A DNA stretch of 64,000 bases from UBA4416 sp040387555 (GTDB taxonomy: Bacteria > Bacteroidota > Bacteroidia > B-17B0 > Aurantibacillaceae): positions 226,845-290,844 of the forward strand of contig JAZKDO010000006.1 in assembly GCA_040387555.1 (NCBI GenBank), read 5' to 3'. Made by a program: the position numbers and the translations under genes. This document shows, piece after piece, positions 54,556 through 62,920 of the stretch. Each line of letters opens with the position of its first letter. The first letter of the stretch is position 1. The notes beneath the pieces were generated by a model. The model had not been told where the DNA came from, did not search any database, and was given only the letters and a program-made list of their open reading frames with translations.

Positions 54556-55704
54556 ATGAAAAAAATAATCCTTTTTGCTTTAGCAACAATAGCACTTAGT
54601 TCATGTAATAATTCTGATTCCGGAAATTCGGGATTTGAGATCAAGGGAAATTTATCCAACTCAAAAGGTGAAGCTATTTTTCTTGAAAAACTATCTCAAA
54701 CAGGAGTAACCTCTGTAGATAGCACTACTATTGATGATAAAGGAGAATTTAAAATGAACCATTACTCACCAAGTGTAGGTTTTTACCGTTTAAGAATCAG
54801 TAATTCAAACTTTGCAATGATGGTATTGGATTCTGCACAAAAAGTATTTGTTACTGCTGATGCCCGTGATTTAGGAAATACGTTTAAAGCTGAAGGTTCA
54901 CCTGATACACAGTTGTTTTTAGAATATAATAAATTAGCTCAGGGGCAAAAAGTAAGAACTGATTCTCTAGAAAATATTTTCAGAACCGCGATGGTTGTAA
55001 TGAAACTGGATTCCTTGCGCGCTGATTCATTATCGAAAGAATTACAAAAGCCGTACGAAGTCATGGTTGCTCAGTACAGCGATATTTTAGCGAAAAAAAT
55101 TAAAGAAAACCCTTCTTCTTTTGCATCCATCATGGCCATTCAACAGTTACGCCCTGAAAATTACCTGGATGTTTACAAAGCTTTGGACAAAGGCTTAAGT
55201 GAAAAATATCCTGATAATAAAGATATTAAATCCTACCATGCAATGGTACAACAAACAGAGATGATGGTATCACGTACACAAGCTATTAAAGTCGGGGCTG
55301 AAGCTCCGGAATTAATTTTACCAATGCCTAACGATAAAGACCTTGCCTTATCTTCATTAAGAGGTAAAGTTGTATTAATTGATTTTTGGGCGAGCTGGTG
55401 CGGCCCTTGCCGCAAAGAAATGCCTAACGTGAAACGTGCTTACGAAAAATACAAAAACAAAGGTTTTGAGATTTTAGGAGTTTCTCTTGATAAAGACCGT
55501 GACGCCTGGTTAGGTGCTATTTCAAAAGACGGGATGACATGGCCGCAGGTAAGCGATTTAAAATTCTGGCAAAGCGAAGCCTGTCAGATTTATGCAGTTC
55601 AATCGATCCCTTACACAGTATTAGTGGATAAAGAAGGGAAGATCATAGCTACCGATTTAAGAGGTGCTCAATTGGATAAAAAATTATCGGAAGTTTTAAA
55701 GTAA
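54556..55704 (+). CDS. TlpA-like thiol-disulfide lipoprotein
   Basis: This 382-residue protein has signal and lipobox ALSSCNNSD, a DUF4369-like N-terminal domain (about residues 28-120), a helical linker and a C-terminal thioredoxin fold with CGPC (Cys282, Cys285) in DFWASWCGPCRKEMPNV. It is a paralogue of the protein encoded at 18019, but carries a lipid anchor where that one has a plain signal peptide. Its likely role is reduction of periplasmic disulfides at a membrane. Confidence 0.9.
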   Translation: MKKIILFALATIALSSCNNSDSGNSGFEIKGNLSNSKGEAIFLEKLSQTGVTSVDSTTIDDKGEFKMNHYSPSVGFYRLRISNSNFAMMVLDSAQKVFVTADARDLGNTFKAEGSPDTQLFLEYNKLAQGQKVRTDSLENIFRTAMVVMKLDSLRADSLSKELQKPYEVMVAQYSDILAKKIKENPSSFASIMAIQQLRPENYLDVYKALDKGLSEKYPDNKDIKSYHAMVQQTEMMVSRTQAIKVGAEAPELILPMPNDKDLALSSLRGKVVLIDFWASWCGPCRKEMPNVKRAYEKYKNKGFEILGVSLDKDRDAWLGAISKDGMTWPQVSDLKFWQSEACQIYAVQSIPYTVLVDKEGKIIATDLRGAQLDKKLSEVLK

Positions 55705-55768
55705 CAGACCTAAAAGACTTTCTGACTTAAGGGACTTAAAAAGACTTATAAATAGTATCTTTAAAAAC

Positions 55769-58700
55769 ATGTTGAGATTATTTTTTATTATTAGTTTTCT
55801 TTTAGCCTCTTCAATTGTTTGTGCTCAGCAAAATTATTTTCAACAGGAAGTCAATTACAAAATTGATGTAACTCTTAATGATGTAACTCATGAATTGAGT
55901 GCTTTTGAAAAAATTGAATACATTAATAATTCAAAAAACTCCCTGGATTTTATTTATTTTCATCTCTGGGCAAATGCATATAAAAATCAGGAAACAGCCC
56001 TTGCAAAGCAACTACTGGAAGAAGGTGATACAAAAATGCATTTTGCTAAACCCCAGGAGCTTGGTTATATTGATAGTCTTAACTTTTTAGTAAATGGCCA
56101 ATCCATCAAATGGGAATTTGACAAGGAACATATAGACATTTGTAAATTGTATTTAAACAAACCAATTAATCCCGGTGATACCATCACCATTACCACACCA
56201 TTTCACGTAAAATTACCTTCGGCAAAATTATCAAGGTTAGGTCACATTGGGCAGGCATATGCCATTACGCAATGGTACCCCAAGCCGGCAGTGTATGACA
56301 GGGAAGGTTGGCATCCAATGCCCTATTTAAATCAGGGAGAGTTTTATAGTGAGTTTGGTGCTTACGATGTAAAGATTACTATACCCAAAAACTATGTGCT
56401 GGCTGCAACCGGGGACCGAATTGACGAACCAGAAGAAGAATCATGGCTGTTTGCAAAAGCGGAAGAAACGCAGAAAATGATTGCCGAAAAAAAATATTCA
56501 CATGATAATTCTTTTCCATCATCGAGTACTGAATACAAAACCATACAATTCAAACAATACAGGGTGCATGATTTTGCGTGGTTTGCAGACAAGCGCTTTC
56601 ATGTTTTAAAGGGCGCCATCGTTTTACCTAACAGTAATAAAGATGTGGATACCTGGGCATTTTTTACCAACAATGAGCCGGAGCTCTGGAGCAGATCTAT
56701 TGAGTACATCAACGATGCTACTTTGTTTTATTCAAGTATGAATGGTGATTATCCCTACAATCATGTTACAGCTGTGGATGGAACGATAAGTGCCGGTGGT
56801 GGAATGGAATATCCAAACATAACTATTGTAGGGGAAAGCGGAAATGACTTTACACTGGAAACAACAATAATGCATGAAGTTGGCCACAATTGGTTTTATG
56901 GAATACTTGGAAGTAACGAGCGTGACTATCCGTTTATGGATGAAGGCTTAAACTCCTTTTATGAAATGCGATACATTCGTACAAAATATCCGAACTTAAA
57001 ATTAACCAGCCTCGTTGGAAAAGATAGTACATTTAAGTTTTTTGGTCTTAATAAGTTTAAACATAAAGCGCAGTATGAATTATCGTATTTTGTAGCTGCC
57101 CGAAAAAACCTCGATCAACCTATTGCCACCAATTCAAAAGATTTTACTGGTTATAATTATGGAGGAATTGTGTACAGCAAATCTGCATTAGTTTTTGATT
57201 ACCTGATGAATTATCTGGGAAAAGATAAGTTTGATGAGGCCATGCACTTTTATTTTAATGAATGGAAATTTGAACATCCTACTCCTGAAGATCTGATCAA
57301 AACACTTCAGTTTCATCTGAATACGGATCTGAAATGGTTTGTTGATGGTCTCCTTTCAACGAATAAGAAACTGGATTATAAAATGGTTGGTCACAAACAG
57401 TTAGAAGATCACAGCCATGCCATTCTTGTAAAGAACAATAATGATTTATTGGGACCTATATCTGTTTCAGGTATAAAAGATGGAAAATTAGTGGGTACCG
57501 TTTGGTATAATGGATTTGTTGGAAAAAAAGTTTTTGAATTTCCACCGGCAGATATTGATGAATTCAAAATTGATTATGAAGAATTTATGCCGGATTTATA
57601 TCGCAAGAATAATAACATTCGTACCCATGGAATTTTAAGAAAAAGAGATCCTCTACAAGTTTCATTTATAGGAAAACTCGACAACCCTAACAAAACACAA
57701 ATTAATTATTTACCTATTTTAGGCTATAATGAATACAATAAATTTATGCTTGGTTGCGCGTTTTATAATTACACCTTATTGCAAAAGAAAACGGAATTTA
57801 CCTTTGCTCCTATGTATGCCATTGGAAGTAAAACGCCTGTAGGCTTTGCGGATTTAACCAGGAACTTTACTCAGAACAATAATGTATTTCAGCAAATCAC
57901 ACTTATAGCAAAAGCAAAATCATTTGCTTATAACCATGTGGAAACTACATATTTTAATGGAGCCAATACAACTAATATTAAACCGTTTAATTTAAACTAT
58001 TATAAAATCTCAGCCACATTGGATTTTGAGATAAAAAAAAGAAATCCTAGAAGTCAGTTAACCCAACACATAGGATATACTAATAATTATTTGTTTGTAG
58101 ATGAGGAAAATTACAAAATCAATTTTTCTGATTCATCGTTATCCACAATTGGTATCGAAAACAAATTTACTATGATCAACAACTTTTATTATACCTTGCA
58201 AAACACACGAGCTATTAATCCTTTTGATGCTACGTTTAATTTTCAGCATAATGATCAATTTGGGAAAGCAAGTTTAACAATGAATTATGCAATAACAACG
58301 AAAAACAAAAGCAGTCTTGACTTTAGATTATTTGCGGGTGCCTTTGTATTTCAATCTAATAATATAAAAGGTGATTATCGATTCAGAATGACAGGTTTGA
58401 GTGGTTACCAGGATTATTTGTTTGACTACAATTACGAGGGAAGATATGAAACCAACGGAATAGGCGCTGCGCAAATAGTAGAGCAAGACGGAGCTTTTAA
58501 AGTGCCAACTTACTTAGGCCAGTCTGCAAAATGGCTAATCGCATTAAACATCAAATCACCTAAAGTTGGTAAACTGCCTTTAAAATTATTTGTTGATTTG
58601 GGTACAAGCGAAAGCTTAATAACTTCAAGAAAATTATATGGCGTGGGTACTACTCCAAACAGTTTAAAAAATGAACGGGTGTTATATGCCGCAGGTGTAG

Positions 58701-58873
58701 ATCTTTGCTTATGGAAAAACATTTTTGAAATATATGTCCCGTTTATTTATAGTCAGGATATTAAAACAAACCTGATAGCAAATAATAGAAGCGGCTTTTT
58801 TGATACCATCCGATTTACATTAAATTTGCATAACATTAACCCACGTAATTTTATCAGCAATAGCTTTTTATAA
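55769..58873 (+). CDS. Exported M1-family metallopeptidase with long C-terminal beta-rich region
   Basis: This 1034-residue protein has a signal peptide ending VCAQ. An M1 aminopeptidase-like domain covers about residues 25-560: the substrate loop is GGGMEYPN (343-350), and the zinc motif is H369-E370-x-x-H373 with Glu392 eighteen residues on (MHEVGHNWF, then DEGLNSF). Residues about 640-1034 do not look like the helical domain of M1 enzymes. They form alternating polar/hydrophobic strands (for example FDATFNFQHNDQFGKASLTM) and may be an outer-membrane barrel, which would tether the peptidase to the outer membrane. The stop codon overlaps the next start by one base. Confidence 0.85.
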   Translation: MLRLFFIISFLLASSIVCAQQNYFQQEVNYKIDVTLNDVTHELSAFEKIEYINNSKNSLDFIYFHLWANAYKNQETALAKQLLEEGDTKMHFAKPQELGYIDSLNFLVNGQSIKWEFDKEHIDICKLYLNKPINPGDTITITTPFHVKLPSAKLSRLGHIGQAYAITQWYPKPAVYDREGWHPMPYLNQGEFYSEFGAYDVKITIPKNYVLAATGDRIDEPEEESWLFAKAEETQKMIAEKKYSHDNSFPSSSTEYKTIQFKQYRVHDFAWFADKRFHVLKGAIVLPNSNKDVDTWAFFTNNEPELWSRSIEYINDATLFYSSMNGDYPYNHVTAVDGTISAGGGMEYPNITIVGESGNDFTLETTIMHEVGHNWFYGILGSNERDYPFMDEGLNSFYEMRYIRTKYPNLKLTSLVGKDSTFKFFGLNKFKHKAQYELSYFVAARKNLDQPIATNSKDFTGYNYGGIVYSKSALVFDYLMNYLGKDKFDEAMHFYFNEWKFEHPTPEDLIKTLQFHLNTDLKWFVDGLLSTNKKLDYKMVGHKQLEDHSHAILVKNNNDLLGPISVSGIKDGKLVGTVWYNGFVGKKVFEFPPADIDEFKIDYEEFMPDLYRKNNNIRTHGILRKRDPLQVSFIGKLDNPNKTQINYLPILGYNEYNKFMLGCAFYNYTLLQKKTEFTFAPMYAIGSKTPVGFADLTRNFTQNNNVFQQITLIAKAKSFAYNHVETTYFNGANTTNIKPFNLNYYKISATLDFEIKKRNPRSQLTQHIGYTNNYLFVDEENYKINFSDSSLSTIGIENKFTMINNFYYTLQNTRAINPFDATFNFQHNDQFGKASLTMNYAITTKNKSSLDFRLFAGAFVFQSNNIKGDYRFRMTGLSGYQDYLFDYNYEGRYETNGIGAAQIVEQDGAFKVPTYLGQSAKWLIALNIKSPKVGKLPLKLFVDLGTSESLITSRKLYGVGTTPNSLKNERVLYAAGVDLCLWKNIFEIYVPFIYSQDIKTNLIANNRSGFFDTIRFTLNLHNINPRNFISNSFL

Positions 58874-59625
58874 TGCAGCCCGGAAAAAAAATATATTTCG
58901 CATCCGATTTTCATTTAGGGGTACCAACCTTTGAACTAAGTTTGGCGCGTGAAAAAAAAATCGTTCGGTGGCTCGACTCTATTAAAAGTACTGCAGAGGA
59001 AATTTATTTAGTGGGCGATATTTTTGATTTTTGGTGGGAATACAAATACACCATTCCTAAAGGACAAACACGTCTACTTGGTAAAATTGCGGAGATTTGT
59101 GATAGCGGCATTAAAGTGCATTTCTTTACCGGCAACCATGATCTTTGGATGAAAGATTATTTTGTTCAGGAATTAGGCGTAACGGTTAACCACGATCCTA
59201 TCCGGAAAATATATGATGGTAGATCCTTTGTTGTCGGCCATGGAGATGGCTTAGGGCCCGGAGATAACTGGTACAAATTTTTAAAGAAATGTTTTTTAAA
59301 TCCTTTTTTGATTTGGTGTTTTAAAATACTGCATCCAAATTTAGGATTCTGGATTGCCCGTCGCTCCAGTAAACGCAGCCGAATTGTTACCGGAGATTCT
59401 GATAAACAATTTTTAGGTGAGGAAAACGAATGGCTCATGACTTATTGCAAAGAAGAACTTAAAAAAGAGCATACTGATTATTTCATTTTCGGTCACAGGC
59501 ATTTACCTTTGGATTTAAAACCTTCCGAAAACTCCCGTTACATCAATTTGGGTGAATGGATCAACTACTGCACGTTTGCGGAGTTTGATGGCCAAAAATT
59601 AGAACTTAAAAAGTTTGAGGATTAA
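58873..59625 (+). CDS. LpxH-like UDP-2,3-diacylglucosamine diphosphatase
   Basis: This 250-residue calcineurin-like phosphoesterase has the metal-binding set SDFHLG (Asp12, His14), VGDIFDFWWEY (Asp49), TGNHD (Asn88, His89), VGHGDG (His123) and FGHRHLP. The FDFWWEY segment is characteristic of LpxH-type lipid A enzymes, which release lipid X from UDP-diacylglucosamine at the inner membrane. Its ATG overlaps the stop of the M1 peptidase gene (TAATG), implying translational coupling. No other lpx gene is in the window. Confidence 0.85.
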   Translation: MQPGKKIYFASDFHLGVPTFELSLAREKKIVRWLDSIKSTAEEIYLVGDIFDFWWEYKYTIPKGQTRLLGKIAEICDSGIKVHFFTGNHDLWMKDYFVQELGVTVNHDPIRKIYDGRSFVVGHGDGLGPGDNWYKFLKKCFLNPFLIWCFKILHPNLGFWIARRSSKRSRIVTGDSDKQFLGEENEWLMTYCKEELKKEHTDYFIFGHRHLPLDLKPSENSRYINLGEWINYCTFAEFDGQKLELKKFED

Positions 59626-59640
59626 ATGTAAGGCTGAATT

Positions 59641-59683
59641 GTCACTTCGAGCGAAGTCGAGAAGCGATAATTCAAAATGACAT
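59641..59683. repeat. REP-like element, TTCGAGCG...GTCGAGAA family
   Basis: The element opens GTCACTTCGAGCGAAGTCGA and closes AAATGACA, so its ends (GTCA and TGAC) are inverted. The core CTTCGAGCGAAG is a self-complementary hairpin. Related copies are at 9404-9427 and in the loop at 51931-51973. It lies between the convergent LpxH-like gene and the outer-membrane protein gene. Confidence 0.55.
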
Positions 59684-59719
59684 AGTCAATAAATATTTAG
59701 GTTGCTGAGCTTGACGAGG

Positions 59720-60892
59720 TTAATAGAAATCCTGAACATCAATCAAATCCTGAACTTCCGTAGGCGCTACGTTTTTTATTTTGCGCTCTTTTGCCGGAAT
59801 CTGATTATTTCCCTGATTGGTGCTGTTATTGAGATCTGTTGAATTCAAATCGTGGGCATTGTATAAATTATAATTATTATAAACAGACTTCACTTTACCG
59901 AATTTAAACACTAATCCAAAATTTACAAAAAGTGAACCTCTGAGCTTTTCCTTATAAAATGAATTTAGCTGTCCTTTGTTGCCTTTATTAAAAGTTTCTG
60001 AAAACAAACCAATATTGTTTTGAGTAGTTAGTCCTGTGCTTAGGTAAAAATTAAAAAAACGACTTGGTAATATATCCAATCGGGTACCGCCAACAAACTC
60101 ATAACGGCCAAAACTTAAACTCTTATCATTGTTCAGGTAATAAAGAGAATCAGTATTGGCAAAGGAATACATGCCTCCCTGGGCTTTGGTATAAAGACTT
60201 GTTTTCACAAACCTCCCAAGAGGAACATTAAAAATAACACTTCGAGGAAACTGAATACTTAAATTAACACCATCCAGTTTACCAACTCTGATGCCGATAT
60301 ATGGCAAATTTAAGCGATTGCCATACATAAATGAACGGGAATATCCAGCGCGAACACTGAAGTATTTATTCGCTGTAAAATTATAAATTAATGTTGATGC
60401 CAGGCGGGATCTGCGTGTATACTGGTATCCATTGTCCTGCGTTACAAAGGGTGTGAATTCAGCATAAAACAAACTTCTTTTACCGGTGTTATAAATAATG
60501 CGTACTCCTAAAGAGGTTCTGCTCAATTTGTGATCATTAGCAATGCCTGAAAATTTTGGTGTCACTACAGAATAACTTCCGGTCAACAACAAATGAAAAT
60601 TAGAAATAACAGTACTGTCTTTATTATAAAAATCTTTCGTAAACAAAGGTGTATTAAACCCAAACACCGATTGGTTGACCTGGTAAGTTTGTAATTTTTT
60701 GGAAACAAAATTTTTACCTGAAAGAGTACGCTGACCAGTACCATAATAATCCAAATAAACAGACGTGTTAAAGTAATGCCTGGCGGGTTTAACCGGTTTA
60801 TTAATCTTAAGACTGTCATGCTTAAATGCTAAAAACTTTGTACTTAAAAGTACAAAGCTTAAGATTAGAGTTATGGAGTTAGCCTGCTTCAT
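59720..60892 (-). CDS. Outer-membrane beta-barrel protein at the end of the sigma-factor operon
   Basis: This 390-residue exported protein has a hydrophobic signal (ITLILSFVLLSTKFLA) and then a long series of alternating strands with aromatic girdle residues (SVYLDYYGTGQ, LASTLIYNFTANKYFSVRAG, RGSLFVNFGLVFKFG), consistent with a beta-barrel. The C-terminal 60 residues are Asn/Gln-rich and charged, probably periplasmic. I do not recognise the family. Its start overlaps the upstream stop by one base, so it is translationally coupled to the CpxP/Spy-like gene. Confidence 0.78.
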   Translation of the reverse strand: MKQANSITLILSFVLLSTKFLAFKHDSLKINKPVKPARHYFNTSVYLDYYGTGQRTLSGKNFVSKKLQTYQVNQSVFGFNTPLFTKDFYNKDSTVISNFHLLLTGSYSVVTPKFSGIANDHKLSRTSLGVRIIYNTGKRSLFYAEFTPFVTQDNGYQYTRRSRLASTLIYNFTANKYFSVRAGYSRSFMYGNRLNLPYIGIRVGKLDGVNLSIQFPRSVIFNVPLGRFVKTSLYTKAQGGMYSFANTDSLYYLNNDKSLSFGRYEFVGGTRLDILPSRFFNFYLSTGLTTQNNIGLFSETFNKGNKGQLNSFYKEKLRGSLFVNFGLVFKFGKVKSVYNNYNLYNAHDLNSTDLNNSTNQGNNQIPAKERKIKNVAPTEVQDLIDVQDFY

Positions 60893-61335
60893 TACTCCGA
60901 AGAACTGCCTTTAATGTTTTTAATCAGTTCCTTTTTAAATTCCTCTTCAGCTCTTCTCACCAAAGCCACTTTTTTAATAGGCAGTACTTTCTTAAACCGT
61001 TCAAAATATTCTTTAAAAAGTTCGTATTCTTTTTGTTTTAAAATTAATTCAGCGTTAACAAAAGCTTCAGCCTCTTGATCTGTAAGCGTTGTAAAATCAA
61101 CCATTTTAATAAATTGTTGTCTAAATGTTTTACGGGCGTGGTTCACTTTATCATTGTACTCATCATACAAAGGCCAAAATAACTGAGCTTCCTGGTTTGT
61201 AAAATTTACTTTTTGATTAATAAAATTTACACGCAGGGCTTCTATCTTATCCCGTTTGCTTGCAGGTTGAGCTATGGCTGCCATAGCCACAACCGCAAAC
61301 AAAAACACGTATAAATATTTATTAATTTTCTTCAT
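60892..61335 (-). CDS. Small periplasmic CpxP/Spy-like helical protein
   Basis: This 147-residue protein has a signal peptide ending AIAQ and a mature part of long charged helices. The segment NQEAQLFWPLYDEYNDKVNH (about residues 46-65) has the aromatic-Pro-x-Tyr pattern common to Bacteroidota relatives of the LTXXQ/CpxP/Spy family, which sense or bind misfolded proteins or metals in the periplasm. It lies between a membrane-bound anti-sigma-like protein and an outer-membrane protein, and overlaps both neighbours by one base. Confidence 0.75.
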   Translation of the reverse strand: MKKINKYLYVFLFAVVAMAAIAQPASKRDKIEALRVNFINQKVNFTNQEAQLFWPLYDEYNDKVNHARKTFRQQFIKMVDFTTLTDQEAEAFVNAELILKQKEYELFKEYFERFKKVLPIKKVALVRRAEEEFKKELIKNIKGSSSE

Positions 61336-62153
61336 TATAACTCGTCTAATAGATCCTCTTCGCTGATACTATCCATATCAGATTGTGTACGAGCATCATT
61401 TTCCTTGTCCGTTGAATTTAGTTGCTGGTTTAGTGAATTAACATCGACCAGATCCATCAATTGATCATCATCAAAATTATTAATTGCTTTATTGTTTAAA
61501 ATTTCATTTCTCTCTAAACAGGCTAAGGTCTTGCAATCACCAGACTCCAACATATTTACAGGAGACTGATAAAAATAAATGGCTAAGGCTAAAATAAAAG
61601 AAAGTCCAAATGAAAACGCCATCGCTTTTCCAAAAAGTACATCTAAAATTTTGTTTAAAACTGAAACTTTAGTTTCTGTTACATGGTGAATGCGCGCTTT
61701 AATGCGTTCTCCAACATTTTCAAAATACCCTTCAGAAACATGAAACGAATTAACCTTATCTAAAGCAAACAAAGTTTGGTAGGACTTGATTTCTTCAACT
61801 AATTCTATTTTATAATTTACAGCAGATTGCAACTGTTGTTTGTACTCTTCTTCTAACTCAGAAAAAACAATAGGTTTTACAGCCTGTATATTTGGGTAAG
61901 AAGCTAATTCTGTTTTATGTTCCAGATTGTTTTCAATAGATTCAAAATAATTGACAGGGGCAATAAAAACGTTAGACTTTTCAATGGAAGATAAAAGCGG
62001 GAATTCATGTAGTTCATTTTCCAGTTCCAGCCGTTTATTTAATTTATCTCCAAACTTCGAAAAATAATCCATCGGCAAACCAAAAGGATTTTTCCCATTC
62101 TCATCAAATGGTAAGTTCGGTTCTTCGTTTGAATTATGATCGTTATTTTTCAT
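61335..62153 (-). CDS. Membrane-anchored probable anti-sigma factor with threefold repeat
   Basis: This 272-residue protein has one predicted membrane span (about residues 175-195) with a long N-terminal part that would face the cytoplasm and an acidic C-terminal part (196-272) that would face the periplasm. The N-terminal part holds three copies of a 17-residue motif, N-x-F-x-x-[PS]-x-x-Y-F-x-x-[FIV]-[GE]-x-x-[LI], at 22-38, 61-77 and 135-151. No zinc-binding anti-sigma motif is seen. Its place 31 bases after the ECF sigma gene, and its topology, suggest that it holds the sigma factor at the membrane. Confidence 0.75.
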   Translation of the reverse strand: MKNNDHNSNEEPNLPFDENGKNPFGLPMDYFSKFGDKLNKRLELENELHEFPLLSSIEKSNVFIAPVNYFESIENNLEHKTELASYPNIQAVKPIVFSELEEEYKQQLQSAVNYKIELVEEIKSYQTLFALDKVNSFHVSEGYFENVGERIKARIHHVTETKVSVLNKILDVLFGKAMAFSFGLSFILALAIYFYQSPVNMLESGDCKTLACLERNEILNNKAINNFDDDQLMDLVDVNSLNQQLNSTDKENDARTQSDMDSISEEDLLDEL

Positions 62154-62184
62154 TGGTAATTTGACTCTGTTTTATTCAAAAAGT

Positions 62185-62733
62185 TTAATTGGTCACTAAA
62201 AATTCTTCTACTTTTTTGGCCGCAATGTGATACGAAGCTTTTAAGGCTCCAACAGAGGTCTCCAGCACTTCCGACATCTGTTCATAAGGTGTCTCGTCAT
62301 AGTAACGCATATTAAACACAATGCGTTGCTTCTCAGGCAAAGTTAAAATGGCTTTTTGCAACTTTAATTGAATTTCATCACCGCTAAAAAATGTATCACT
62401 CTCCAATGATTTGGACAATTGATACTCAATAGGATGAATAGAAGTGGTGTTCGCTCTTGCCTTCTGTTTTAAAAAAGTTAACGATTCATTCGTTGCAATA
62501 CGGTATAACCAAGTAAACAATTGAGATTCCTCTTTAAACCCCGCCAGGCCTTTCCATATCTTAATAAACGTATTTTGCAACACGTCATCAGTATCATCAT
62601 GGCTGATTACAATTTTTCGGATGTGCCAGTATAACTTTTGCTGATATTTTTGAATTAAATGGTGCAGCGCCATGTTTCGTGAATTTTCATCACGGAATAA
62701 AGCTAATATCTCCTCGTCAGAATAATGCTGCAT
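62185..62733 (-). CDS. ECF-family RNA polymerase sigma factor
   Basis: This 182-residue sigma-70-like protein has region 2 at about residues 22-92 (DDTDDVLQNTFIKIWKGL, then FTWLYRIATNESLTFLKQK) and region 4 at about 125-175 (LTLPEKQRIVFNMRYYDETP, EQMSEVLETSVGALKASYH). Region 3 is absent, as in ECF factors. It heads the four-gene minus-strand group with the anti-sigma, CpxP/Spy-like and outer-membrane protein genes and probably drives an envelope-stress regulon, perhaps including its own operon. No TAnnTTTG promoter is found upstream, which fits self-activation. Confidence 0.95.
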   Translation of the reverse strand: MQHYSDEEILALFRDENSRNMALHHLIQKYQQKLYWHIRKIVISHDDTDDVLQNTFIKIWKGLAGFKEESQLFTWLYRIATNESLTFLKQKARANTTSIHPIEYQLSKSLESDTFFSGDEIQLKLQKAILTLPEKQRIVFNMRYYDETPYEQMSEVLETSVGALKASYHIAAKKVEEFLVTN

Positions 62734-62813
62734 AATGTATCTTGGACTTGAAGATAATTAAAAGGTTTAATCTCTCGAGAAATAAATTTTTAAGATATCT
62801 GTTAAAGAAGTAT

Positions 62814-62914
62814 GTGGGCGCACCCTTCTTAGGTCGGGCCGGGCTGTCACTGCAAGTCCCGTATTTAGCTGAAGCTACATACGGGAGCTTTTCGCTTGCA
62901 TCCCTTGCGCAATA
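62814..62914. repeat. GC-rich nested palindromic element
   Basis: This stretch is much richer in G and C than its surroundings. It holds nested arms: TGCAAG (62851-62856) with CTTGCA (62895-62900), CCCGTAT (62858-62864) with ATACGGG (62879-62885), and TAGCT (62866-62870) with AGCTA (62873-62877) around a two-base loop. Together they fold into one long hairpin. Flanking words GTGGGCGCACCC and TTGCGCAA are also self-complementary. From memory it resembles a dispersed GC-rich spacer repeat found in some Bacteroidota. Confidence 0.55.
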
Positions 62915-62920
62915 GTACGT

